Assembly: GCA_910578035.1 (NCBI GenBank)
Contig: CAJTOB010000071.1
Location: 1-10,523, forward strand
DNA from: an uncultured Muribaculaceae bacterium
Lineage (GTDB): Bacteria > Bacteroidota > Bacteroidia > Bacteroidales > Muribaculaceae
Direction: 5' to 3'
DNA length: 10,523 bases
Part shown: positions 1 to 6,556 of the stretch, one piece after another
How the letters are laid out: each line of letters opens with the position of its first letter
Numbering within the stretch: position 1 is the stretch's first letter
Notes under the pieces: generated by a model
The model's database searches: none
Told to the model about the DNA's origin: nothing
The model's input: the letters and a program-made list of their open reading frames with translations, nothing else
Translations under genes and position numbers: made by a program

Positions 1-38
1 CTCAGTTAGCGGCTTAGCCTAGGATGAACAACCTCAAA

Positions 39-55
39 TTTTACCGAATCATTGT
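39..55 (-). repeat. 17-bp repeat, left copy (inverted relative to 10468-10484)
   Basis: Read on the minus strand this is ACAATGATTCGGTAAAA, identical to the right copy. It includes the last three codons (Met-Ile-Arg) and TAA stop of the TPR regulator gene, so here it is partly coding. The palindromic second arm seen at the right copy is absent. Confidence 0.55.
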
Positions 56-1642
56 TTTCAAGTATGTCTTTTTAGCGTAAACTTGATTTATGTTTATTCC
101 CATTAACACACTTATAGTAGTTGATGAAAAGCCTAGGACTATAAAGATAAATAACCTTTTCTCGAGTTCGTTCATGTTTGGATTCTCATTGCAAAATCTG
201 GTGTAAAGACCATCTGTTTTATCATCGATAAAAGAGGTTAGCTCATTAATTTCAGAGCCTCCGGTCTGGAGTTTTCGGATTATCTCCATTGTTTCTTTGT
301 AAATTCTTTTTTGAAAAGATGGAGAGTTGTCATGTGTGTAGTAATTAAAGCATAAAACATCTAATGCATTAAATGTAGATGGTAAACTTAAGATTACTTT
401 ATTGTGCTTCTTCGATTCAGAATGCTTTAACTCCTCGTTCTTTTTTTTCAAACATTCGGTAAGGTCATTAATAATACCCATGTTGGTATTCATTATTTTA
501 GATTGCTTAAACCTATATGTCATGAACATTATAATGACTATAATCAGTATAAAGGAAATAAAAGTAATCGTTGCTATTGTTTTATACTTAAGGTTTTTGT
601 TTTCTATAGATATGGTATTTGTTTGAAGAAGGTAATATGAAAGAAGAATATTTCGCATATCATTCTTTGTTATGTTTCTAAAATATTCATTAGATTCAGC
701 GAATTCTTCTTTAAGGATTTCATATGATTGTTTATAGTTGCCATTGTTATAAGCAATGAGATGTTCTAGCCAATTATCACTTGGGTCTATATTCAAAAGA
801 CTGTCATTGTATATTGACGCTTCTGATACTTTACCAAGATTATAAGAGATTATCCCAAAATTACGCCAATGCTTACTCGTTAGAAATTCAGAATAATTTT
901 GTTTAAGGATATTATAGTAATGAATAGCAGAATCTAAATCTTGTTTAGCGCCAAATGCTTGACCTTTTAGAAATAGTATGTCCGCTTGTACTCTCTTGAA
1001 GTCATTGTATTGTAGAAGTAGAGAATCAGTCAGAAGATTGATGCATTCATCGTTGTAAAAAGCATTATAATAGGCGTTTGCAAGATTAATCTTTGAGAAG
1101 TTAAAGTATCTTTCTATTTTGCCTGCTTTGAACATATCGTAGGATTTCTTGAAGAAATCGAGTGCACTTGTGTAATCTTCCATTTTCTCAAATGTGTCGC
1201 CCATTGCTCGGTAGACTAGGCCGAGGGCGACGGTATCGGTGGTGAGGGCTGCGGTGTGCTCGGCGTTGAGGTAATCGATTATGGCTTCGCCGTATTCTTT
1301 TTTGAGGTAGTGCTGGTATCCGCTTAAGAAGTATGCGCGGTATCGGCGAGGGTCTTTCTCGCGCAGACGGTAGAAATCGAGGGCATCGGCAAGGAGGGAA
1401 TCTTTGCCCATGATTTCGGAATTCTGATACATCGCTTCGGCCTCGGCGATTGTCACCCGCGAACGGAATTCGCGGTTTTGCAATGCTGAGTATGGCAGGC
1501 TGTCGAGTAGAACGAGGGCTGAATCGGGATTCTCTACAGCCAGAGTTTCGATTTGCCCAAGCAGTGCGATGTCTTTTTTGGAAGGACTGCATGCGGACGC
1601 CAAAACAGCAAAAACGATAAATGCAAAAGCGAGTTTTTTCAT
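41..1642 (-). CDS. TPR-containing transmembrane regulator with C-terminal helix-turn-helix
   Basis: The 533-residue protein has the layout of a Bacteroidetes membrane-spanning one-component regulator. Residues 1-18 are a signal peptide ending in a lipobox-like LASAC (Cys18). Residues about 80-310 are helical with TPR character (for example YRAMGDTFEKMEDYTSALDF near 144-163). A hydrophobic helix spans about 354-376, followed by basic residues and a likely coiled coil (380-412). The C-terminus (about 490-530) resembles a LuxR/Fis-like helix-turn-helix: LEKRLFIFIVLGFSSTTI, then LMGININQVYAKK. Predicted topology is TPRs outside, helix-turn-helix in the cytoplasm, so ligand or protein sensing coupled to transcription is inferred; the target is unknown. 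The ATG start fits the signal peptide and lies about 18 nt below the predicted transcription start. The 5' 450 bases are GC-rich and the remaining 1150 are strongly AT-rich, which suggests a mosaic gene. Its stop codon lies inside a 17-bp repeat shared with the dnaE upstream region. The architecture is well supported; the DNA-binding role is less certain because the helix-turn-helix is divergent. Confidence 0.8.
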   Translation of the reverse strand: MKKLAFAFIVFAVLASACSPSKKDIALLGQIETLAVENPDSALVLLDSLPYSALQNREFRSRVTIAEAEAMYQNSEIMGKDSLLADALDFYRLREKDPRRYRAYFLSGYQHYLKKEYGEAIIDYLNAEHTAALTTDTVALGLVYRAMGDTFEKMEDYTSALDFFKKSYDMFKAGKIERYFNFSKINLANAYYNAFYNDECINLLTDSLLLQYNDFKRVQADILFLKGQAFGAKQDLDSAIHYYNILKQNYSEFLTSKHWRNFGIISYNLGKVSEASIYNDSLLNIDPSDNWLEHLIAYNNGNYKQSYEILKEEFAESNEYFRNITKNDMRNILLSYYLLQTNTISIENKNLKYKTIATITFISFILIIVIIMFMTYRFKQSKIMNTNMGIINDLTECLKKKNEELKHSESKKHNKVILSLPSTFNALDVLCFNYYTHDNSPSFQKRIYKETMEIIRKLQTGGSEINELTSFIDDKTDGLYTRFCNENPNMNELEKRLFIFIVLGFSSTTISVLMGININQVYAKKTYLKTMIR

Positions 1643-1667
1643 GTGGAAATTCTGTAAACCGAGATAG

Positions 1668-1699
1668 CAAATTTATGACTTTTCCCTCTACTTTTCAAG
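1668..1699 (-). promoter_or_regulatory. Bacteroidetes-type promoter of the TPR regulator gene
   Basis: On the minus strand TAAATTTG (1675..1668) matches the Bacteroidetes -7 consensus TAnnTTTG exactly. A -33 element, CTTG (1699..1696), lies 20 nt upstream. Transcription would start near 1660, leaving a short AT-rich leader before the ATG at 1642 with no Shine-Dalgarno sequence, as is usual in this phylum. The regulator is therefore probably transcribed separately from the operon upstream. Confidence 0.7.
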
Positions 1700-1810
1700 A
1701 AAAAGGCATAAATAAATCGTGAAATAGATATTTGTAAATATCACTAATGTAATGACTTGCAAAGATTGTTGCTGCAAAAATCGTGAATTTGGTTAACGTC
1801 TGCTCCGTCG

Positions 1811-1857
1811 GGTCTGTAGAGGCGGAAATCTTGGAAATTACCGTTTCCCTCCAGACC
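1811..1857 (-). terminator. Imperfect 14-bp hairpin just after the last operon gene (possible terminator or 3' end structure)
   Basis: Starting 3 nt after the Sel1 gene stop codon, the RNA could pair GGTCTG with CAGACC, GAGG with CCTC and GAAA with TTTC. Two 2-nt bulges lie on the 3' arm and the loop is 15 nt. On the plus strand the blocks are 1811-1816, 1819-1822 and 1825-1828 against 1844-1847, 1848-1851 and 1852-1857. There is no U-run directly after the stem; the nearest T-rich stretch is more than 20 nt further on. It may therefore be an atypical terminator or a 3'-protecting structure rather than a textbook intrinsic terminator. The pairing is seen in the sequence; the function is inferred from position. 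Confidence 0.4.
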
Positions 1858-1860
1858 TCC

Positions 1861-3513
1861 TCAGTACAATTCTTCGAGGCGTTCTTCGGCATCTTCGTTG
1901 CCGGCGTCTGCGGCCAGGCGGTACCATTTTTTTGCTTCGGTACGGTCGGCTGGAAGGTGCCGGCCGCGGTAATATATGTCGCCGAGAATTAGCATGGCTA
2001 CGTCGTCGCCGTCGTCGGCGGCAATGTGGAGCAGATGTAGGCCTTCGTCGGTGTCCTGTTCGATGCCGCGGCCATGCAGAAGCATGTCGCCGAGACGGCG
2101 GGCGGCGTAGGGGTCTTCGTTTTCAAGTCCGGCACGGTATAGCTCGATTGCCATATTAAGGTCTTTTGGCGCGACGATGCCGTTTTCATAGTAGTATCCG
2201 AGGTATGCGTAGGCTTCGGGCTTGCCGAGGTCTACGGCCTGTTCGTAGAGCGCGAACGCTTTGCGGGAATCAATCCGGGTGCCTACGCCGTCTTCGTAGT
2301 AGCCGGCAAGGCTGAATATTGCTTCTTCGTTTCCGAGTTCGGCTGCACGGCTCATGAGGCGGAATGCTTCTTTCTCGTCGTCGCGCATGCCTGCTCCACG
2401 CTCGTAGAGCAGTGCGAGGCGGTAGAGGGCGCTTGGGTCGTTCAGTTCGGCTCCGCGACGATACATAGCTGCGGCTCTGCGGAGGTCTTTGCTTACTGCA
2501 ATGCCGTATTCGAAGCAAGCGCCTACGTAGGCGAAAGCAGCAGGATTGCCTTTTTCGGCCGCCATGCCATATAGTGTAAGGGCTTTTTTAGGGTTTATGT
2601 TCACCCCGGTGCCGTTTTCGAAGCATTCGCCGAGTTTTATCATGGCATCTGTGCCTCCGGCTTCCACCGCTTCTTCGAGTAGTGCGATTCCGGCTGGAAT
2701 ATTCGCTTCGATGTCGATGCCGTCTATGAGTTTGGAGGCAAGTGCGGTCATGGCAGTGCTGTTGCCGTTATCGGCGCTTCTACGATACCAGGCGAGTGCC
2801 TCCGGCAGGTCTGCGTCGAGGCCTCCAATGCCGTTTTCTATCATGCGGCCAAGGTGAAACTGCGCTGTGCTGTCTCCTTTTTCTGCCGCGAGACTCATTA
2901 TCCGCACAGCTTCTGCCTCGTCTGCACTGGTGCCGGCTCCACGCTCGTAGTGCAGGGCTAGGTCTACTGCTGCCGGGGCATATCCGTTGTCATATGCTTT
3001 TTTGAAGTGTATAAATGCTGCTTTCGGGTCTTTTGGAGTGCCGGAACCTTTATCGAAAGCGAGAGCAAGGCAGAAATCGGCTTGGGCGTATTCGTGGTCG
3101 GCAGCCCGCAGAAACCATACAAAGGCTTCAGATGGATTGGAGCCAGACAGACCGAGGCCATAATCCGTCATCGCGGCGGGAGAGCCGTTTATTGCCGCAG
3201 CACGGAGAAGACGGCGGTATTCGTCGCTGTCGTGATCGTAAAATTGTGTGAGAATGTATTGGGCCTCTGCATAGTCTTGGCCAGCCGCAAGAGAATACCA
3301 ATAGAATGCTTTGTCGGTATCGCGGGTGGTGCCGAGACCGTTTTCGTAGTACCAGCCGAGGTGTGTCCGGGCACGGGCGTCGCCGCCTTCTGCCGCTCTC
3401 AGGTCGAGAGCGAAGGCGGCGTCGTAGAGCCCGAGTTCGCAGAGGCGGTCGGCCTCGGCGAGCAGTTGCTCGATTTCTTCGGGCGATAGTCTGCGGCTGT
3501 CGTCGTCGGGCAT
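1861..3513 (-). CDS. Sel1-repeat (SLR) protein, about 14 repeats
   Basis: The 550-residue protein is nearly all Sel1-like repeats of about 36 residues, an alpha/alpha solenoid related to TPRs. A helical N-terminus (about 1-44) precedes roughly 14 repeats from residue 45 to 540. Repeats carry the signature A..LG..Y..G.G...D...A..WY..AA..G, for example HLGWYYENGLGTTRDTDKAF at 51-70; the second and third are shortened. No signal peptide or transmembrane segment is visible, so it is probably cytoplasmic. Sel1 proteins usually act as scaffolds for protein-protein contacts; the partner here is unknown. It is the last gene of the operon. Its ATG overlaps the stop of the DUF4831 gene by one base (TGATG) and no Shine-Dalgarno sequence precedes it, so coupled translation is likely. 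Repeats at 179-214 and 360-395 are unusually alike. Family call is secure, role unknown. Confidence 0.92.
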   Translation of the reverse strand: MPDDDSRRLSPEEIEQLLAEADRLCELGLYDAAFALDLRAAEGGDARARTHLGWYYENGLGTTRDTDKAFYWYSLAAGQDYAEAQYILTQFYDHDSDEYRRLLRAAAINGSPAAMTDYGLGLSGSNPSEAFVWFLRAADHEYAQADFCLALAFDKGSGTPKDPKAAFIHFKKAYDNGYAPAAVDLALHYERGAGTSADEAEAVRIMSLAAEKGDSTAQFHLGRMIENGIGGLDADLPEALAWYRRSADNGNSTAMTALASKLIDGIDIEANIPAGIALLEEAVEAGGTDAMIKLGECFENGTGVNINPKKALTLYGMAAEKGNPAAFAYVGACFEYGIAVSKDLRRAAAMYRRGAELNDPSALYRLALLYERGAGMRDDEKEAFRLMSRAAELGNEEAIFSLAGYYEDGVGTRIDSRKAFALYEQAVDLGKPEAYAYLGYYYENGIVAPKDLNMAIELYRAGLENEDPYAARRLGDMLLHGRGIEQDTDEGLHLLHIAADDGDDVAMLILGDIYYRGRHLPADRTEAKKWYRLAADAGNEDAEERLEELY

Positions 3514-4598
3514 CAGTTGGCGGGCCCTATTTCTACGAGAGCGCCGGTTGTCGGGTCGAAGAGTGCTTTGGATGGCGCTTTTTTATCTGTGAAGAGTTTG
3601 GGGTCGAGCCCGAAGACAACGCCTGCCTGAGCGAGGGCTACTTCCTCTTCTGCTATTTTGTTGCCGCCGTAGCTCACTGTCACGAGCGCGCGTCCGGGAA
3701 TGTTGTAGGCGAGGCCTCCTTTGGGGAATGTTTTGGTGGCCCCGGTTTCAGTTACGGGCAGTACGCCCTGTTCTATGATTTTAACGGCGACAGTTACAGG
3801 AGCGCCGGCAAGGTTTTCGGAGTCGACTATGCCGTCAACGGCCGAAATACGTGCAAGAACGGTCTCGGCCAGCCCGGTGCTGTCGGGGCGTATGCTTATG
3901 CGCTCGACTTCGGTTCGGGTGCTTCGGGTGCCTGCGAACATTGCTGTGAGAGCGGCTTCCTGAGCCGACAGATTGTCGAGCACAAGCTGCATTGCCTGCC
4001 CGTCGGCCGGAGGGTTGTCGGCCTGTCCGGAGAGAATGTCGGAGCGGGTTTCGCGCAGTTCGAATATGCGCTGTGCGGCGAGTTCGGCGCGCTTTGAGGT
4101 CGAGGAGCTGCGGGCCATTTCGGCTGTCACAGCCTGAGCGGCCGCGGGTGTCTCCAGCGGGGTCGGCGCGGCGTCCTTTGGCGCTGGGATTGCGGGCGCT
4201 TGAACATCGATGACGTCTTCGGTATTGACCGAGAGGGGAAGATTGTCGGCCGTAAGAAGCATATAGGGCGTTGAACCGGCTTTGAACTGGGCGAGCCAGC
4301 GGCTGTCGGGGTTTGATACTCCTCGGGGGATTATTGTCACCGATTTCAGTTCTGCCTTGCGGCTGTCGGCGGTTACGGCATCGCCTATGCCAAGGTGTCG
4401 GCGGGCATAGTTGTGAAATTCGCCGGGATGCTCCTCTGAAATTTCTGCTTCGAGATAGATGTCGAGGGCAGTGGCGGGCAGGGTGTAGACAAGGCCGTAT
4501 TCGTTGGCCTTGCCAGCAGTCAGCTTCTGGCTTGTCTGGGCGGAGCAGGGGAGAGCCAGTAGGGCGGCCGCCGCAATCAGCATTATATTTCTTTTCAT
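3513..4598 (-). CDS. DUF4831 family exported protein
   Basis: The 361-residue protein begins with a clear type I signal peptide (basic KR, a hydrophobic stretch to about residue 16, probable cleavage after ALPCSA at residue 20). Cys18 follows Pro, so the lipobox is poor and a soluble periplasmic product is more likely than a lipoprotein. I recognise DUF4831, a Bacteroidetes family, from YGLVYTLPATALDIYLEAE (34-52), GEFHNYARRHLGI (59-71), ELRETRSDILSGQADN (180-195) and the C-terminal GGLAYNIPGRALVTVSYGG (294-312). An Ala/Pro-rich segment (about 130-160) probably links two beta-rich domains. No enzymatic motif is visible and the family has no established function that I know of. The ATG lies 7 nt after the nnr stop codon, and the gene overlaps the Sel1 gene by one base, placing it inside the operon. 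The family call rests on remembered motifs, not a search. Confidence 0.82.
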   Translation of the reverse strand: MKRNIMLIAAAALLALPCSAQTSQKLTAGKANEYGLVYTLPATALDIYLEAEISEEHPGEFHNYARRHLGIGDAVTADSRKAELKSVTIIPRGVSNPDSRWLAQFKAGSTPYMLLTADNLPLSVNTEDVIDVQAPAIPAPKDAAPTPLETPAAAQAVTAEMARSSSTSKRAELAAQRIFELRETRSDILSGQADNPPADGQAMQLVLDNLSAQEAALTAMFAGTRSTRTEVERISIRPDSTGLAETVLARISAVDGIVDSENLAGAPVTVAVKIIEQGVLPVTETGATKTFPKGGLAYNIPGRALVTVSYGGNKIAEEEVALAQAGVVFGLDPKLFTDKKAPSKALFDPTTGALVEIGPAN

Positions 4599-4605
4599 TG
4601 ATATG

Positions 4606-6201
4606 TCATTTGGTTGGTGGATTGCAGATACTTTCGATGGCGAGACCTACGTTGTCGGCAATGTCTTCGGCGGTGGTTCCGCGCACGCCGTTGCGTGCGG
4701 CCGACAGTTTGCCGGCTATACCGTGGAGGTATACTCCGGCCACGGCTGCGATTTCAGGCGCGAGGTGCTGTGCCACCAGGCCGGTGATAAGGCCGGTGAG
4801 CACGTCGCCGCTTCCGGCGGTGGCAAGGGCGTCTGTGCCCGAAGCGTTTACAAGGACTTCGCCGTCGGGCCACACCGTGAAGGTGTAATGGCCTTTGAGC
4901 ACTATGATAATCTTATATCTGGCGGCCATTTCCATGGCTTTGAGCAATCGGGTGGAGTGGCTGCTCTGGGGCCCGAAAAGACGGTCGAATTCGCGGGCGT
5001 GAGGTGTGAGTATCGAACCGGGAGCCAGGAAGTCGAGCATGCTCGGACGGCGCGCCATGCAGTTGAGGGCATCGGCGTCGATGATTACACTGCGGCCTTG
5101 TGGCTGGCACGTTTTGAGGAGCCGTTCGAGGCCATGTACGGTGGCATCGGAATGACCAAGGCCGGGGCCTACGGCAATAGCGTCGGCTTCATGCTGGCTT
5201 TCGAAGCGCTGTATGTCGAAATCGGCGCCATCGGTCTCGAACATAGCGGCAGGAACGGAGCTCTGCAGTACGTAGAATCCGCAACGGGGGCCGTGGCATA
5301 TCACTTTGCCGCAGCCCGAGCGTGTGGCGGCGCGTGTGGCAAGCACTGCGGCGCCGAGCATACCGTATGAGCCGGCAAATATCAGCGCGCTGCCAAGGTC
5401 GTTCTTGTCGGCGAATGGGTCGCGCGAGGGGAGGACGGCGCGTATGGCTTTCGCGTCGACAATGCGGCACCGGGGGTGTTTTATTCCACTTTTATCGAGG
5501 GGTAGCCTGAGCGTTTTCCAGCGGCCGATGAGCTGGGCGTTTTCCGGCATAAAGAATGCCAGGGTTGGCCCTACGATGGCAAGAGTGAGGTCGGCATGTA
5601 TTATATTCCGGTTCACCATGCCGACCGAAAGGTTGAGGTTCATGCCCGACGGAATATCGAGCGAAACCACTTTCGGAGTCGAAGGGCTCTCGTTGATGTA
5701 GCGGGCAACGGCTTGATACCCACCCCGCAACGGCTTCTGATAGTCAATGCCGAAGAGGCCGTCGACAACGGTCATGCCTGAATCGAGTTCGGGCATGGTA
5801 AAACTGGCTCCGGGGTCGGTTACCTCGTTGAGCCATTCGGCACCGGCGGTCTGCACAAAGCGGTCGCGTTCGGTCCGGCAGTCATCGCTCAGCATGTTGC
5901 CTCCTATATTGAAGAGGCATACTTTAGCGCGGCGTCCGGACTCGTATATGGCGCTTGCGGTAGCCAGGGCGTAGGCTCCGCACAAGTCATCGCCGGCGAA
6001 AATCATTATTTCGCCGGTGCGTTCGCCGTGGACTCCGAGGACTTCTGCCGCCGATTGCTCGCCGACGAGGCCGATGAAATGCGAGCGCCTTCGGCGGCGC
6101 TCACGTTTCTGGTCGGCGTCGAGGTCTTCGGGCTCGCGGGCCGGTCCGATGGTGGCCTCGAGAATCCGTTCTATTTCTTCCGGTGAATATACCGTTTTCA
6201 C
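4606..6201 (-). CDS. nnr: Bifunctional-type NAD(P)HX repair protein: NnrE-like epimerase domain plus NnrD dehydratase
   Basis: The 531-residue protein has the Nnr layout. The N-terminal YjeF/NnrE-like domain (about 1-240) would epimerise R- to S-NAD(P)HX; the C-terminal ribokinase-like NnrD domain (about 250-531) dehydrates S-NAD(P)HX back to NAD(P)H using ADP. The dehydratase looks intact: LIFAGSYGMLGAAVLATRAA (273-292), GPGLG (345-349), IDADALN (374-380), LTPHAREFDRL (398-408), VLKG (434-437) and ATAGSGDVLTG (460-470, Asp466). In the epimerase half LDIPSG (181-186) and DGLFG (147-151) are kept, but the usual GPGNNGGDG loop reads GDDLCGAYA (70-78), and an Arg-rich stretch (32-39) occupies the region of the usual N-terminal helix motif. 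Epimerase activity is therefore doubtful. The start is GTG at 6201..6199, overlapping the thioredoxin TGA (GTGA). An in-frame TAA two codons upstream excludes an earlier start, and the next Met is residue 66. Confidence 0.9.
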   Translation of the reverse strand: MKTVYSPEEIERILEATIGPAREPEDLDADQKRERRRRRSHFIGLVGEQSAAEVLGVHGERTGEIMIFAGDDLCGAYALATASAIYESGRRAKVCLFNIGGNMLSDDCRTERDRFVQTAGAEWLNEVTDPGASFTMPELDSGMTVVDGLFGIDYQKPLRGGYQAVARYINESPSTPKVVSLDIPSGMNLNLSVGMVNRNIIHADLTLAIVGPTLAFFMPENAQLIGRWKTLRLPLDKSGIKHPRCRIVDAKAIRAVLPSRDPFADKNDLGSALIFAGSYGMLGAAVLATRAATRSGCGKVICHGPRCGFYVLQSSVPAAMFETDGADFDIQRFESQHEADAIAVGPGLGHSDATVHGLERLLKTCQPQGRSVIIDADALNCMARRPSMLDFLAPGSILTPHAREFDRLFGPQSSHSTRLLKAMEMAARYKIIIVLKGHYTFTVWPDGEVLVNASGTDALATAGSGDVLTGLITGLVAQHLAPEIAAVAGVYLHGIAGKLSAARNGVRGTTAEDIADNVGLAIESICNPPTK

Positions 6202-6521
6202 ATTTTAAGAAGTTCTTCGATTTTTTCGCGTATGGCTTCGGCCTTTACAGCGCCCGACAGACGGAAGGGCGCTTTTTTGCCGTCTTTGAAGAAAAGAAGC
6301 AGGGGAATGCCCATTACGCGGTTTTCGGTGCAGAATTCGTTGTTGTCTTCGGTGTTGTATTTGCCGATGGCTACACGACCTTCGTATTCTTCAGCGAGAG
6401 CGTCGATTGTGGGAGCAAGAGCCTTGCAGGGGCCGCACCATGTTGCCCAGAAGTCTACTACAACCGGCTGACCGGTGGCGATGATTTCGTGTATGTTTTC
6501 GTCGGTGAATGTCATGCTCAT
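6198..6521 (-). CDS. trxA: Thioredoxin
   Basis: A 107-residue single-domain thioredoxin of standard length without signal peptide, so a cytosolic dithiol-disulfide reductant, presumably recycled by thioredoxin reductase (not in this window). The active site WCGPC is at 28-32 within FWATWCGPCK; the buried acid Asp23 (VVVDFWA) and the cis-proline Pro73 (GIP) are present. After the cis-proline the usual Thr is Leu (IPLLLFF rather than IPTLLLF), and there is an extra Cys at 64; both are modest departures near the substrate groove. The first ATG is used here; Met3 would also give a complete fold. It follows dnaE by 35 nt with no recognisable TAnnTTTG promoter between, so co-transcription is likely. 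Its final Met codon and TGA overlap the GTG of nnr. Confidence 0.95.
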   Translation of the reverse strand: MSMTFTDENIHEIIATGQPVVVDFWATWCGPCKALAPTIDALAEEYEGRVAIGKYNTEDNNEFCTENRVMGIPLLLFFKDGKKAPFRLSGAVKAEAIREKIEELLKM

Positions 6522-6556
6522 GATAATTGATATTTTATAGTGTTTATAATCTTATG

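Noticed and set aside
1..40. A terminator after the TPR regulator gene (GGCTTAGCC, 11-19)
   Set aside because: The stem is only 4 bp with a 1-nt loop and no U-run; too little sequence is available to judge.
41..1190. AT-rich left part as an insertion sequence or prophage fragment
   Set aside because: The reading frame continues through the composition change. There is no transposase, integrase or terminal repeat, and the encoded segment fits the TPR regulator family.
3306..4097. A 263-codon plus-strand open frame across the Sel1-DUF4831 junction
   Set aside because: It is composed of Arg/Gly-rich shadow sequence opposite two well-supported genes, with no family resemblance.
4504..5370. A 288-codon plus-strand open frame opposite nnr
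   Set aside because: It is antisense to the conserved NnrD motifs, and its composition mirrors them rather than forming a plausible protein.
6522..6556. A separate promoter between dnaE and the thioredoxin gene
   Set aside because: The 35 nt are AT-rich but contain no TAnnTTTG element and leave no room for a -33 element outside dnaE.
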